Assembly (NCBI GenBank): GCA_022567305.1
Contig: JADFHF010000001.1
Span: 124,001 to 188,000, forward strand
Direction of reading: 5' to 3'
Source of the DNA: Bacteroidota bacterium
GTDB taxonomy: Bacteria; Bacteroidota; Rhodothermia; Rhodothermales; UBA10348
Length of the DNA stretch: 64,000 nucleotides
The notes beneath the pieces were generated by a model. The model made no database searches, was not told where the DNA came from, and saw only the letters and a list, made by a program, of their open reading frames with translations. Of the stretch, positions 20,101 through 27,292 are shown piece by piece. The position numbers and the translations under genes were made by a program. Position 1 is the stretch's first letter. Every line of letters starts with the position of its first letter.

Positions 20101-20556
20101 ATACGATTTTTCGATAGCGGAGAGACACCAGGAAACGGTGACGTCTTCTATATCAAAACATTCAAACCGTTTTCTACGATAGATACATACTCCTTTCAGA
20201 CTGTAGCGGCTCGGACAGAGTCTGCTCTAGCCAAGGAAGAATTGCGAGATGTCTATGTGGTCCCGAATCCGTACGTCGCAACCAACGAGATAGAGCCCAG
20301 AAATCCAGTTACGCGATCGGATAGAGGTGATCGCAGGCTGTACTTTGCGAATGTTCCTCGGCGATGTACCATTCGAATCTACACCGTTGCAGGGGAACTG
20401 GTGGACATCCTATATCATGACAGCACAATAGACGACGGCAAAGTCTTCTGGAATTTGCGCACGAAGGACAACATGAACATTTCGTACGGCTTGTACATCT
20501 TCCACGTTGAATCGGACGAAGGTTCTTTTATCGGCAAGTTCGCCGTGATCAAATAG
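17155..20556 (+). CDS. Large secreted protein with Ca-loop segment and NPYV-type C-terminal sorting domain
   Basis: About 1133 residues from ATG 17155 (17158 is also possible). The frame is open back to 16984 but that part overlaps the receptor gene. Signal peptide LLSIALLVLVTGSAAAQT. The central part has an acidic thrombospondin-type-3-like stretch (DGIDNDNDGMIDES, then DGIDNDNDW) and a fibronectin-III-like region (PIVTVVPGDKKVTLYWGD). Near residue 750 it has SSGSVQIIGTTVNEGD-type surface-protein beta segments. The end has DVYVVPNPYVATNE ... IRIYTVAGELVDILYHD ... GKFAVIK, a FlgD/T9SS-like tail seen in Rhodothermota. It has no enzyme motif. It lies 31 bp after the TonB receptor and 18 bp before the PorV/PorQ gene, so a surface complex is likely. 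Confidence 0.8.
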   Translation: MMFMNRLLSIALLVLVTGSAAAQTRERGWSYSQHGRWIEQQSQKGGASSVSDCFDDTTIRRDAILNGNRITAQILNFGSISSPGNVITDIVWNGLGYGYEFGPFVAAEVPDPNHDDPKSVPMRDDNDNVVFGDDGLPIWVTHIVSDGIVSNGGEVSPDLSEYWGWQPIPCAQPIGSFEGLDVVNPDSKLIPTNDAPDENLDGQPDSWPASWYNENLKKYVWPGALQQGVSNADKEALYFMNDYGNREFQHYSPFPSDESKRGLGLEVEVRLYQWANPLAEDAIFLVYKITNKSEKDLDRVVFGMWGDPHVGGPGDWQDDLAAWDSNRNMVFAWDSDQRSDIPGRSPGYFGYKFLESPGLGNEIINGVFYPGDGIDNDNDGMIDESWTDGIDNDNDWNPEFDDVGVDGIPGTGDEGEGDGFPTSGDPFDITKPGEPNFEFTDIDESDMIGLTSFASPRFAGSRISDDERVWGWVRPGRFDDIPTEPGDYVFLYGAGYFPLRAGETKRFSIALIVGESLTDLRLNADTVQEIFEVGYRFAKPPDKPIVTVVPGDKKVTLYWGDRSEQTLDPLSRSKDFEGYAIYRSTDHEFSDQQTITDINGTKFLFSPLQSVLGVEAKFDLKNGLKGPSPIVFPQRGVAYDLGDDTGLFHTYIDSNAVINGQTYYYSVVAYDRGYSGGGETLFGQGIPPSETSKTITYNPTTDSYIFDVNTVSVIPRPRVAGYVAASIEEAGGILHPTGNATGDVSIKLVDELAVKDGGNYTLGFINSGGSVLYSVLDENPITKRLRAVLGKTSSLNFRNIVQETFSLRTDGGAVLQDGTDYILNASSGSVQIIGTTVNEGDSLTATFKYTPVRLSSLINGEEGNPVFDGLHLFLENQELGLDLDETGWAQGGNNIEFEVSVAKSGPRKIPQPNDYEVTFADEPITVGISNNLPLPFRVLNLTKGNEEVSIFATDLNRDGDWDVDEPIIFVETVDGLQTASWQIRFFDSGETPGNGDVFYIKTFKPFSTIDTYSFQTVAARTESALAKEELRDVYVVPNPYVATNEIEPRNPVTRSDRGDRRLYFANVPRRCTIRIYTVAGELVDILYHDSTIDDGKVFWNLRTKDNMNISYGLYIFHVESDEGSFIGKFAVIK

Positions 20557-20574
20557 TCAGAGACCAACAAGAAA

Positions 20575-21612
20575 ATGAAGATATCTACGACTATCGTCGC
20601 GGTGTTTCTGATTGCAGGATCCTCAGCCGGGCAGTCTCTGCGTAACGGCGAGACGGATACGATTACTAAAGTGGGAACGACTTCGGCCCAGTTTCTGAAG
20701 ATCGGCGTGGGCGCGAGAGCCATCGCACTCGGTGGATCATTTGTAGCCGAAGCCAATGACCTGTCGGCTCTGTACTGGAATCCAGCGGGCCTGGCTCATT
20801 TGCAAGGCGGAGCAGTGGACCTGTCACATACCCAGTATCTCGCTGATATTAATTACAACTATGCGGCCTTCGGTTTGAATCTCGGTAATATGGGAACGGT
20901 AGCGGCCTCCCTGATCTTCCTTGACTCGGGAGACATGCCTGTGAGAACCACAAGTCGTCCCGAAGGCACAGGTGAGTTGTTCAAAGTCCAGGATTACGCG
21001 TTACAAATTTCTTATGCGCGTGCACTCACGGATAATTTTGCGATCGGTACAACGATCAAGTACATCAGTGAGACGATTTGGCACAGCACCGCCTCTGCTA
21101 CAGCTTTCGATGTGGGTGTTTTATTCACTACACCATTTCGGAAACTGAGATTGGGAGCCAACATGGCCAATTTCGGCCCGAATATGCAGATGAACGGGCG
21201 TGACATCCTTTTCAGTCAAGATCCCGGCCAGGATCAGGAAGGCAACGTCGAAATAGTAAATGCCGAGTACTTGATGGACAAGCATCCGCTACCCCTGATG
21301 TTTCGAGTGGGTCTGGCCTGGGATGCCATGAACACGGCTGATCATCGGATCGTGGTTTTAACGGACGCAACTCATCCAAATGACAACAGCGAGTATGTAA
21401 ACGTGGGTACCGAATACACCTTCAGAAACCTGCTTGCCCTCAGGATTGGATTCAAGAATGCATTTGAGGAAGACGGGGAACAGGGCCTGACGTTTGGAGG
21501 CGGACTCAACCTTCGAGTAGACCGATCCGTCCGGATGAGAATTGATTATGCTTATGCCGATTTTGGAAGACTCGAGCAGGCGCACTGGTATAGTTTCAGT
21601 TTGAATTTTTAA
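20575..21612 (+). CDS. PorV/PorQ-family outer-membrane barrel
   Basis: 345 residues with a short signal peptide (ending SSAGQS). The family signature is strong: TSAQFLKIGVGARAIALGG, then NDLSALYWNPAGLAHL, and the barrel ends with an aromatic LEQAHWYSFSLNF. PorV and PorQ are barrels of type IX secretion: PorV shuttles cargo from the translocon to the attachment complex. Many Rhodothermota carry extra copies beside particular cargo. Here it follows a T9SS-type secreted protein by 18 bp, which suggests a dedicated shuttle or partner rather than the housekeeping PorV; that is inference. Confidence 0.85.
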   Translation: MKISTTIVAVFLIAGSSAGQSLRNGETDTITKVGTTSAQFLKIGVGARAIALGGSFVAEANDLSALYWNPAGLAHLQGGAVDLSHTQYLADINYNYAAFGLNLGNMGTVAASLIFLDSGDMPVRTTSRPEGTGELFKVQDYALQISYARALTDNFAIGTTIKYISETIWHSTASATAFDVGVLFTTPFRKLRLGANMANFGPNMQMNGRDILFSQDPGQDQEGNVEIVNAEYLMDKHPLPLMFRVGLAWDAMNTADHRIVVLTDATHPNDNSEYVNVGTEYTFRNLLALRIGFKNAFEEDGEQGLTFGGGLNLRVDRSVRMRIDYAYADFGRLEQAHWYSFSLNF

Positions 21613-21673
21613 TACTAAATTTTACTAGTCAGAGCACGATACCGACTCTTTCTACTGGGCACATAGCGACCAT

Positions 21674-23314
21674 ATGAGATCAGTTTTTCTCGGGATCGTA
21701 CTGTGGACGATTTTTGCAGCCTCTCCTTCCCAGGCGCAACTCCTAGCCGATATCACAGATGCTCCGGCCTCACTTACGAAGACCAGCACTTCGATTATCG
21801 GAAAGCGCCTGATCGCACGCGTCGAAACCCGACCCATATTCACCTCCTTCACCGGACTGGCGGTTGAGATCTTTTCGACCTCTGATGAACTGGAGGGAAA
21901 AGTCCGATTCGACGACTCCGGCGTCTGGGGCGAGTGGATTTCCCTCTATTTTGTGCGTTCAGCAACCAACGGATTTCATATCGCCGGATTTTACGGCGAA
22001 AGGGTCTGGTCTTCGACTCGATTTCAGCTTGAGGTTTCAGGGCCATCGAACTCGCCCATCATTTTTGGCTCCGCAGGCGTATTCGATAATCGCCTGGACG
22101 ACGACCGCCATGCTCCAACACCCTCTCCACTCCCTCAAGAAAACCGCGCGATCGGCGGGTTTCATATAACGCCGCCCGCTCTTATTACGCGCTCTAATTG
22201 GGGTGCTGACCCGTTCGTACTCGGAAATCCGGTTCCACTCGCGAATCCATCGTATGATTATATGACGTTTCACCACGCGGCCGGCTTCAGCGCAACGACC
22301 TTTGAAGAGGGCCTGGTTCAGGTGAAAGCGATTCAGGATCTTCATCAGAATATCCGAGGCTGGAGCGATATCGGGTATCAATTCATCATCGATCGGAGTG
22401 GACGCGTCTACCAAGGGCGACCTTTTTTAGACTCCAGTACCACGCTTGCCCAGGGACCGGTTCTCGCAAGAGGAGCCCATGTCGGTGGATTCAATACGGG
22501 GAATATTGGGATCTGTATGCTTGGCTGTTATCATCCGTCGGAAGGTAGTTTCTGCCAAGAGGTTCCGACAACGGAATCGTTGCAGACATTCGTCACCCTG
22601 TTTGCTTTCCTGAGTGATCGGTACGGCCCGGCAGCCGCCAACATCAGAGGACATCGAGACTGGTCGTCCACGGCCTGTCCGGGGGACAATAATTATCCAC
22701 TGCTCCCGACCGTAAGAGCCGATGTCGAGACCCTCCTTATTACAGGAAATCAAGCCGTAGCGACGGCAGAACTATCAGCCAAGTCCGATGAGGCTGGTAC
22801 GATTCGTATTTCGTGGATATTTATCGAGGACTTCGGCGTCGAAACGTATCGTCTGGAGCGTACCCATCTGGGAGAAACGACAGTTATTTTTGCAGGGATC
22901 GGTGCAGAAACAGCCTCATTTGCGGATCCGGAAATCACCGATATCGGAACGATAACGTATGCCCTGTATGCTCACGCCGAAGACGGCAGGGTCCAGCGAG
23001 TCGCATCCGTAGATGTGGAAATCAACTTCCCAGAAGTGTTCCTACTGTCAGAAGTGTTTCCGAATCCGGCCCACACCAATGCTACGCTTCGGTATTTTCT
23101 GGCCCACGATGGAGTTGTGCGAATCAGTCTGTTTGACGTGTCCGGAAGAGAGGTGCAGCTTATTGAAGACCGATTCGAAAAGGGAAATCGGTGGTATCTT
23201 TCCAAACTGAATACCGCTTCTCTAGCCTCAGGAATGTATTTCTATCGGATTCGTGTTGACGGATTTGCCGGAATCGTATTTGATGAAACCCGGTCGATCG
23301 CGGTAATCAATTAA
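21674..23314 (+). CDS. Secreted PGRP-type N-acetylmuramoyl-L-alanine amidase with T9SS sorting domain
   Basis: 546 residues. Signal peptide (VLWTIFAASPSQAQ), an N-terminal beta region (to about 160), then an amidase_2/PGRP domain starting at LITRSNWGAD. Zinc ligands are visible: H200 in MTFHHAAGF, H327 in IRGHRDWSSTACPG and C335; the Tyr/Asp surroundings (IGYQFIIDRSGRVYQGRP) are also normal. It cleaves the bond between MurNAc and the stem peptide. The tail has a fibronectin-like region and a T9SS sorting domain (SEVFPNPAHTNATLRYFLA ... VSGREVQLI). Secretion suggests action on foreign or released peptidoglycan rather than its own wall. It lies 61 bp after the PorV/PorQ gene and may share its transcript. 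Confidence 0.9.
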   Translation: MRSVFLGIVLWTIFAASPSQAQLLADITDAPASLTKTSTSIIGKRLIARVETRPIFTSFTGLAVEIFSTSDELEGKVRFDDSGVWGEWISLYFVRSATNGFHIAGFYGERVWSSTRFQLEVSGPSNSPIIFGSAGVFDNRLDDDRHAPTPSPLPQENRAIGGFHITPPALITRSNWGADPFVLGNPVPLANPSYDYMTFHHAAGFSATTFEEGLVQVKAIQDLHQNIRGWSDIGYQFIIDRSGRVYQGRPFLDSSTTLAQGPVLARGAHVGGFNTGNIGICMLGCYHPSEGSFCQEVPTTESLQTFVTLFAFLSDRYGPAAANIRGHRDWSSTACPGDNNYPLLPTVRADVETLLITGNQAVATAELSAKSDEAGTIRISWIFIEDFGVETYRLERTHLGETTVIFAGIGAETASFADPEITDIGTITYALYAHAEDGRVQRVASVDVEINFPEVFLLSEVFPNPAHTNATLRYFLAHDGVVRISLFDVSGREVQLIEDRFEKGNRWYLSKLNTASLASGMYFYRIRVDGFAGIVFDETRSIAVIN

Positions 23315-23403
23315 GCGATACGAGCTTAGACTGAAATCGCCTAAAGAAATCAAGCTGGTGTCGGAAATCCCGCTCCAAGAACCCGTTGTTTATCGGGAGC
23401 GCG

Positions 23404-23418
23404 GATCTGATTCAGATC
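23404..23418. promoter_or_regulatory. Perfect palindrome upstream of the acyl desaturase
   Basis: GATCTGATTCAGATC has 7-bp arms with a single central base. It lies in the 256-bp gap before the desaturase, about 150 bp from its ATG. A second, looser inverted repeat (CGCTCC ... GGAGCG, about 23370-23402) precedes it. It could be an operator for membrane-lipid control, or part of a weak terminator of the amidase gene. Confidence 0.35.
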
Positions 23419-23570
23419 TCGTCAGTAAATGGGATCGAGTGTCGAGATGCGTTAAATTGCTCGCTCGCTTGTTGTCTGCTATTTTGGGTGCAGACTGTGG
23501 CCGATCTATGCATTAGCCCAAGCATGAACATAGTATATCGCCGTTATTTCCTGGTTTAAATTCTATCCAA

Positions 23571-24722
23571 ATGTCTTCAGCAAAATCTTCTAGCAAAGAA
23601 CGAATTCAACTGGATTGGGGCAATATCTCTTTACTCGGAGGATATCACATTGCCCTAGTCATCGCCCTTCCGATCTATCTCATCTACACCGTTCCATCAT
23701 GGGCGTTGATCGGCTTGACGGCCCTTCTGATAGCGTTTTGCCTGCTGAGTATTACGACAGGATACCATCGACTTTATTCTCATAAGACCTATAACGCTCG
23801 ACCGGTTGTAGAATGGATCATGTTATTCTTTGGTACGCTGGCGACAGAAGGCAGTGTGCTCAAATGGTCGCACGATCATCGACTTCACCACAAGCATGTC
23901 GATACGGATCGAGACCCCTACGGTACACCGAAAGGATTCTGGCATTCCCATATTATCTGGATGTTCAAGGCCCCGGCTCCGTGGAATGAGCAGTTGGTAC
24001 GTGACCTGAACCGCAATCGACTGGTCCAGTTTCAGCACCGCCACTATGAAATCCTCATGTTGCTCACTAACGGCATTGCGGTTGGTGCCGTCGCGCTCAT
24101 ACTGAACGATCTTGTCGGCGCTTTGGTCATATCGCTATTGGTTCGCTTGTTCATCGTTCACCACTGCACCTGGTTTATCAATTCCCTGGCGCATATGTGG
24201 GGCTCGAAACCCTATTCCACAGAACAATCCGCAGTAAACAACTTTTTCCTGGCGTTTATAACTGCCGGTGAGGGTTACCACAACTATCACCATACGTTTG
24301 CCAGCGACTATAGAAATGGAGTCCGCTGGTACCAGTTTGATCCCGCCAAATATCTGATCTGGTTCATGAGCAAAATTGGACTCGCGAAAAACCTCAAACA
24401 GGCGGACCGACTGACGATCAAGCGAAATCTGATCAGTGCCGATCGAAAGTTGATGCTGACTCATCTAGAATCAATTCGCCATCTGGACAGGGCTCAAATC
24501 GCGGAAATGATCGAACGAATCTTTGAACCCCTGAGCAATAAGCTTGTGGGTCTGAAGACAACCACTGAGCGCTATCGGAAACTGAAAAAAGCAGGATCGG
24601 ACGAACTTGCTGCGTTAAAACTCAGAATGCATGAGCTACATCGTTCCATTTCTCAAGACACGGCCGAATGGAAGCAGTTGATGCAATTCGTGCTAAAATT
24701 AAAACCTCAGTTCGCCCTCTAA
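23571..24722 (+). CDS. Acyl-CoA/acyl-lipid desaturase (delta-9 type)
   Basis: 383 residues. Membrane di-iron enzyme that inserts a cis double bond into fatty acyl chains, adjusting membrane fluidity. The three histidine boxes are intact: HRLYSH (about residue 67), HDHRLHHKHVD (about 103) and HNYHHTF (about 240), with hydrophobic pairs between them. The stearoyl-CoA-desaturase-like order and GEGYHNYHHTFASDYR are diagnostic. A charged, helical C-terminal tail of about 110 residues (AQIAEMIERIFEPLSNKL...) follows the catalytic core and may be a coiled coil. Its stop is 19 bp from the convergent ABC permease stop. Confidence 0.92.
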   Translation: MSSAKSSSKERIQLDWGNISLLGGYHIALVIALPIYLIYTVPSWALIGLTALLIAFCLLSITTGYHRLYSHKTYNARPVVEWIMLFFGTLATEGSVLKWSHDHRLHHKHVDTDRDPYGTPKGFWHSHIIWMFKAPAPWNEQLVRDLNRNRLVQFQHRHYEILMLLTNGIAVGAVALILNDLVGALVISLLVRLFIVHHCTWFINSLAHMWGSKPYSTEQSAVNNFFLAFITAGEGYHNYHHTFASDYRNGVRWYQFDPAKYLIWFMSKIGLAKNLKQADRLTIKRNLISADRKLMLTHLESIRHLDRAQIAEMIERIFEPLSNKLVGLKTTTERYRKLKKAGSDELAALKLRMHELHRSISQDTAEWKQLMQFVLKLKPQFAL

Positions 24723-24741
24723 GGTTCAGCCGCGCTTCACG

Positions 24742-27189
24742 CTACTCGTGACGAAGCGTTTCTACAGGGTTTAGACGCGCTGCCCTGATCGACTGAACGC
24801 TAACCGTTCCCATTGCGATCGCGAGTGTGATGCCCGACGCCAGTAGAAATACCAGCGGGCTCATCGTAATCTTAAATGCGAAGTTTTCGAGCCAGGAGTT
24901 CATCGCCAGATAAGCAATTGGCGTCGCCAACACGCTGGCGACGAGGACCAGAATAACGAATTCTTTCGCCACGAGCGTGGCGACATTCGCAATGGATGCA
25001 CCAAGCACTTTTCTGATTCCAATTTCCCTGAGTCGTTTGGTTACGGTGAGAATGGCCAGTCCAAAGAGTCCCATGCAAGCGATAATAATGGCCAGGATCG
25101 AAGAATAGGTGACGATATTACTCCAGCGCTGCTCCGTCTGATACTGGTTGGCAATGTCCGCATCCAAAAACGAATACGTGAACGGTTTTGAAGGCTGTGC
25201 TTCGTTCCATGTCTTTTCGATCAACGCGAGATTTCCTGCTACATCATTCCCTTTGATCTTTATGAGCAGGGCCCCCAGGTAGTTATAGTAGTTCGGAAGC
25301 ATATTCATGACAGCCGGTTGAACTTCAGATCGAAGTGACTGAAAGTGAAAGTCTTTCACGACTCCAATAATCGTAACGGGCTCGTCTATCAAGAAGCTCA
25401 GCCAGTTCTCCATCACATGTCCGACTGGTTCTTCGAGGCCCATTTCTCGAACGAGTGCTTCGTTAACAACGAGAGCGTCTGTAGGATCGGAGGCATAGTC
25501 TTTAGAAAAAAAGCGCCCCTCGACGATTTCCATACCCATCACGTCTAGATAATTGTACCCGACCCCAAAATTGTAGGCCGACCGGGTAACCCCATCACCG
25601 TCGGTCCACGTATTACGGTCCGATCCCCTGGTAAAGGGTGTACCCGATCTAGAAATGTTGATAATCCCATCCTGGGGAAGAAGCGAAGCCTCGAAATGTT
25701 CGATCACATTGTCCGCATCTCCGCGCCCGACTTGGTAAGCATTCACCGATACAATCAGGTCCTGATTGTATCCGAGATCCTTGTTCAACATGAAATTGAG
25801 CTGCTGGGTCATTACAGCGGTGCCCGTGATGAGAGCAACAGAAATCGTGTACTGGACCACTACGAGGGTGCGTGTGAGCCAGCTCGTTCGAAGGGACCCC
25901 GACGCCCCCTTCAGAACCGCTGTCGGTTGAAATCTGGACAACACCAGGGCCGGATAACCCCCTGCAATAAATCCGACGACAATGAGTAGTCCGATTACAG
26001 CGCCGATTGCCAGTCCAGGCGTGATTGAAGAGAAACTCAACTGGTTTCCCGTCAATACGTTGAATAAGGGTAGCGTGAACACTGCCACAGCAATCCCTGC
26101 TAACAGCGAAATTCCCGTGAGTACGAAAGACTCCCCCCAGTATTGCTTCATCAACTGACCTTTATAGGCCCCAAGAACCTTACGCATCCCCACCTCACGA
26201 GCTCGACCGGCTGACTGTCCGATGGAAAGCGTCATGAAATTGATGCATGCTATCAGAAGAATGAGTAGCCCGATACCGGATAACACGATCGAGTACAACG
26301 GGTCGTGCGGCTGAACTTCGTATGGAACCCACACATCCGGGGTCATATGCATGGCCGCAAGCGGTTGAAATCGAAGGGCGTACGCGTCATCGCCTTGCGC
26401 AAGAGAGCCATTAGCCCGTAATGCCGTGACGTACCCCTGAAATTCAGTGTCGACCCAAGGACGCGCTATGACCTCCATTTCTGCTCCTGAAGTCGCACTC
26501 GAAAGCTGGACGTAGGTCGAAACGCGCCCTCCGAAATTATTCCCACCCAACCGGACGTTGCCGTAGTTCTCGAAAGAGATCGCCGCATCGAAAACCATAC
26601 TTGAGTTGTTGGGAAAATCTTCAACGATACCCACAACAGTAAAATCGTATGTGACCTCGTTACGCGTAATGGAAACGACGTTACCCATGGCCTCGGTTTC
26701 ATTTCCGGGCTCGAGGCCAAACATGATTCCAGCCGTCTCCCTGGTGATCACCATCGATCCCGGATCGTCCAGGCTGGACCCCACATCTCCGATGGCCAGC
26801 GGAAATGAAAACATCTGAAAGAAATCTGTCGTGACTTCGGCAAGTCGGCGACGGAAAAAGTTTTCGCCAACCTGCAAATCCTGAGGAGAAGCCACGAAAG
26901 GAGAAGCCCTCTCAATGGATGGAAACGTTCCGGAGATCGATTCGGTGAAGGTTGGCGTCATCATCGCCTGAACACTTACCTCACCATCCGGGTTTTTGTA
27001 CTCTAGGTACGTGCGATAAATATTGTCTGCGTTCTCATGAAATCGATCGTAGCTCCATTCGTGCCAAACCAGCATGAAAATGAGTATGCAACTCGCCATT
27101 CCGACAGCGAGGCCAAACACATTGACGAAGGAATTGACCTTTTGCTTTCTAAGGGAGCGAATCGCCACCTTCAAGTAATTTTTAAACAT
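24742..27189 (-). CDS. FtsX/MacB-type ABC transporter permease
   Basis: 815 residues. N-terminal anchor (YLKVAIRSLRKQKVNSFVNV, then a helix), a large periplasmic MacB_PCD-like domain (about 45-280), a first FtsX core with three helices (about 285-430), a second periplasmic domain, and a final FtsX core (about 690-810) with TKRLREIGIRKVLGAS. Such eight-helix permeases do not move substrate through the membrane; they pass mechanical force from a cytoplasmic ATPase to the periplasm, for lipoprotein release, antimicrobial-peptide resistance or hydrolase control. It is preceded by a similar gene 103 bp upstream. No ATPase gene is present in the window. Confidence 0.87.
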   Translation of the reverse strand: MFKNYLKVAIRSLRKQKVNSFVNVFGLAVGMASCILIFMLVWHEWSYDRFHENADNIYRTYLEYKNPDGEVSVQAMMTPTFTESISGTFPSIERASPFVASPQDLQVGENFFRRRLAEVTTDFFQMFSFPLAIGDVGSSLDDPGSMVITRETAGIMFGLEPGNETEAMGNVVSITRNEVTYDFTVVGIVEDFPNNSSMVFDAAISFENYGNVRLGGNNFGGRVSTYVQLSSATSGAEMEVIARPWVDTEFQGYVTALRANGSLAQGDDAYALRFQPLAAMHMTPDVWVPYEVQPHDPLYSIVLSGIGLLILLIACINFMTLSIGQSAGRAREVGMRKVLGAYKGQLMKQYWGESFVLTGISLLAGIAVAVFTLPLFNVLTGNQLSFSSITPGLAIGAVIGLLIVVGFIAGGYPALVLSRFQPTAVLKGASGSLRTSWLTRTLVVVQYTISVALITGTAVMTQQLNFMLNKDLGYNQDLIVSVNAYQVGRGDADNVIEHFEASLLPQDGIINISRSGTPFTRGSDRNTWTDGDGVTRSAYNFGVGYNYLDVMGMEIVEGRFFSKDYASDPTDALVVNEALVREMGLEEPVGHVMENWLSFLIDEPVTIIGVVKDFHFQSLRSEVQPAVMNMLPNYYNYLGALLIKIKGNDVAGNLALIEKTWNEAQPSKPFTYSFLDADIANQYQTEQRWSNIVTYSSILAIIIACMGLFGLAILTVTKRLREIGIRKVLGASIANVATLVAKEFVILVLVASVLATPIAYLAMNSWLENFAFKITMSPLVFLLASGITLAIAMGTVSVQSIRAARLNPVETLRHE

Positions 27190-27292
27190 GAGCCGCGCGT
27201 ATCAGATTGGTTCGGCGTAATCGGTTTTCACTACAGACCTTTGACTTCTCTAAACACGGAATCGTTTGCGCCGCACTCGATGTTTTTGCCCC

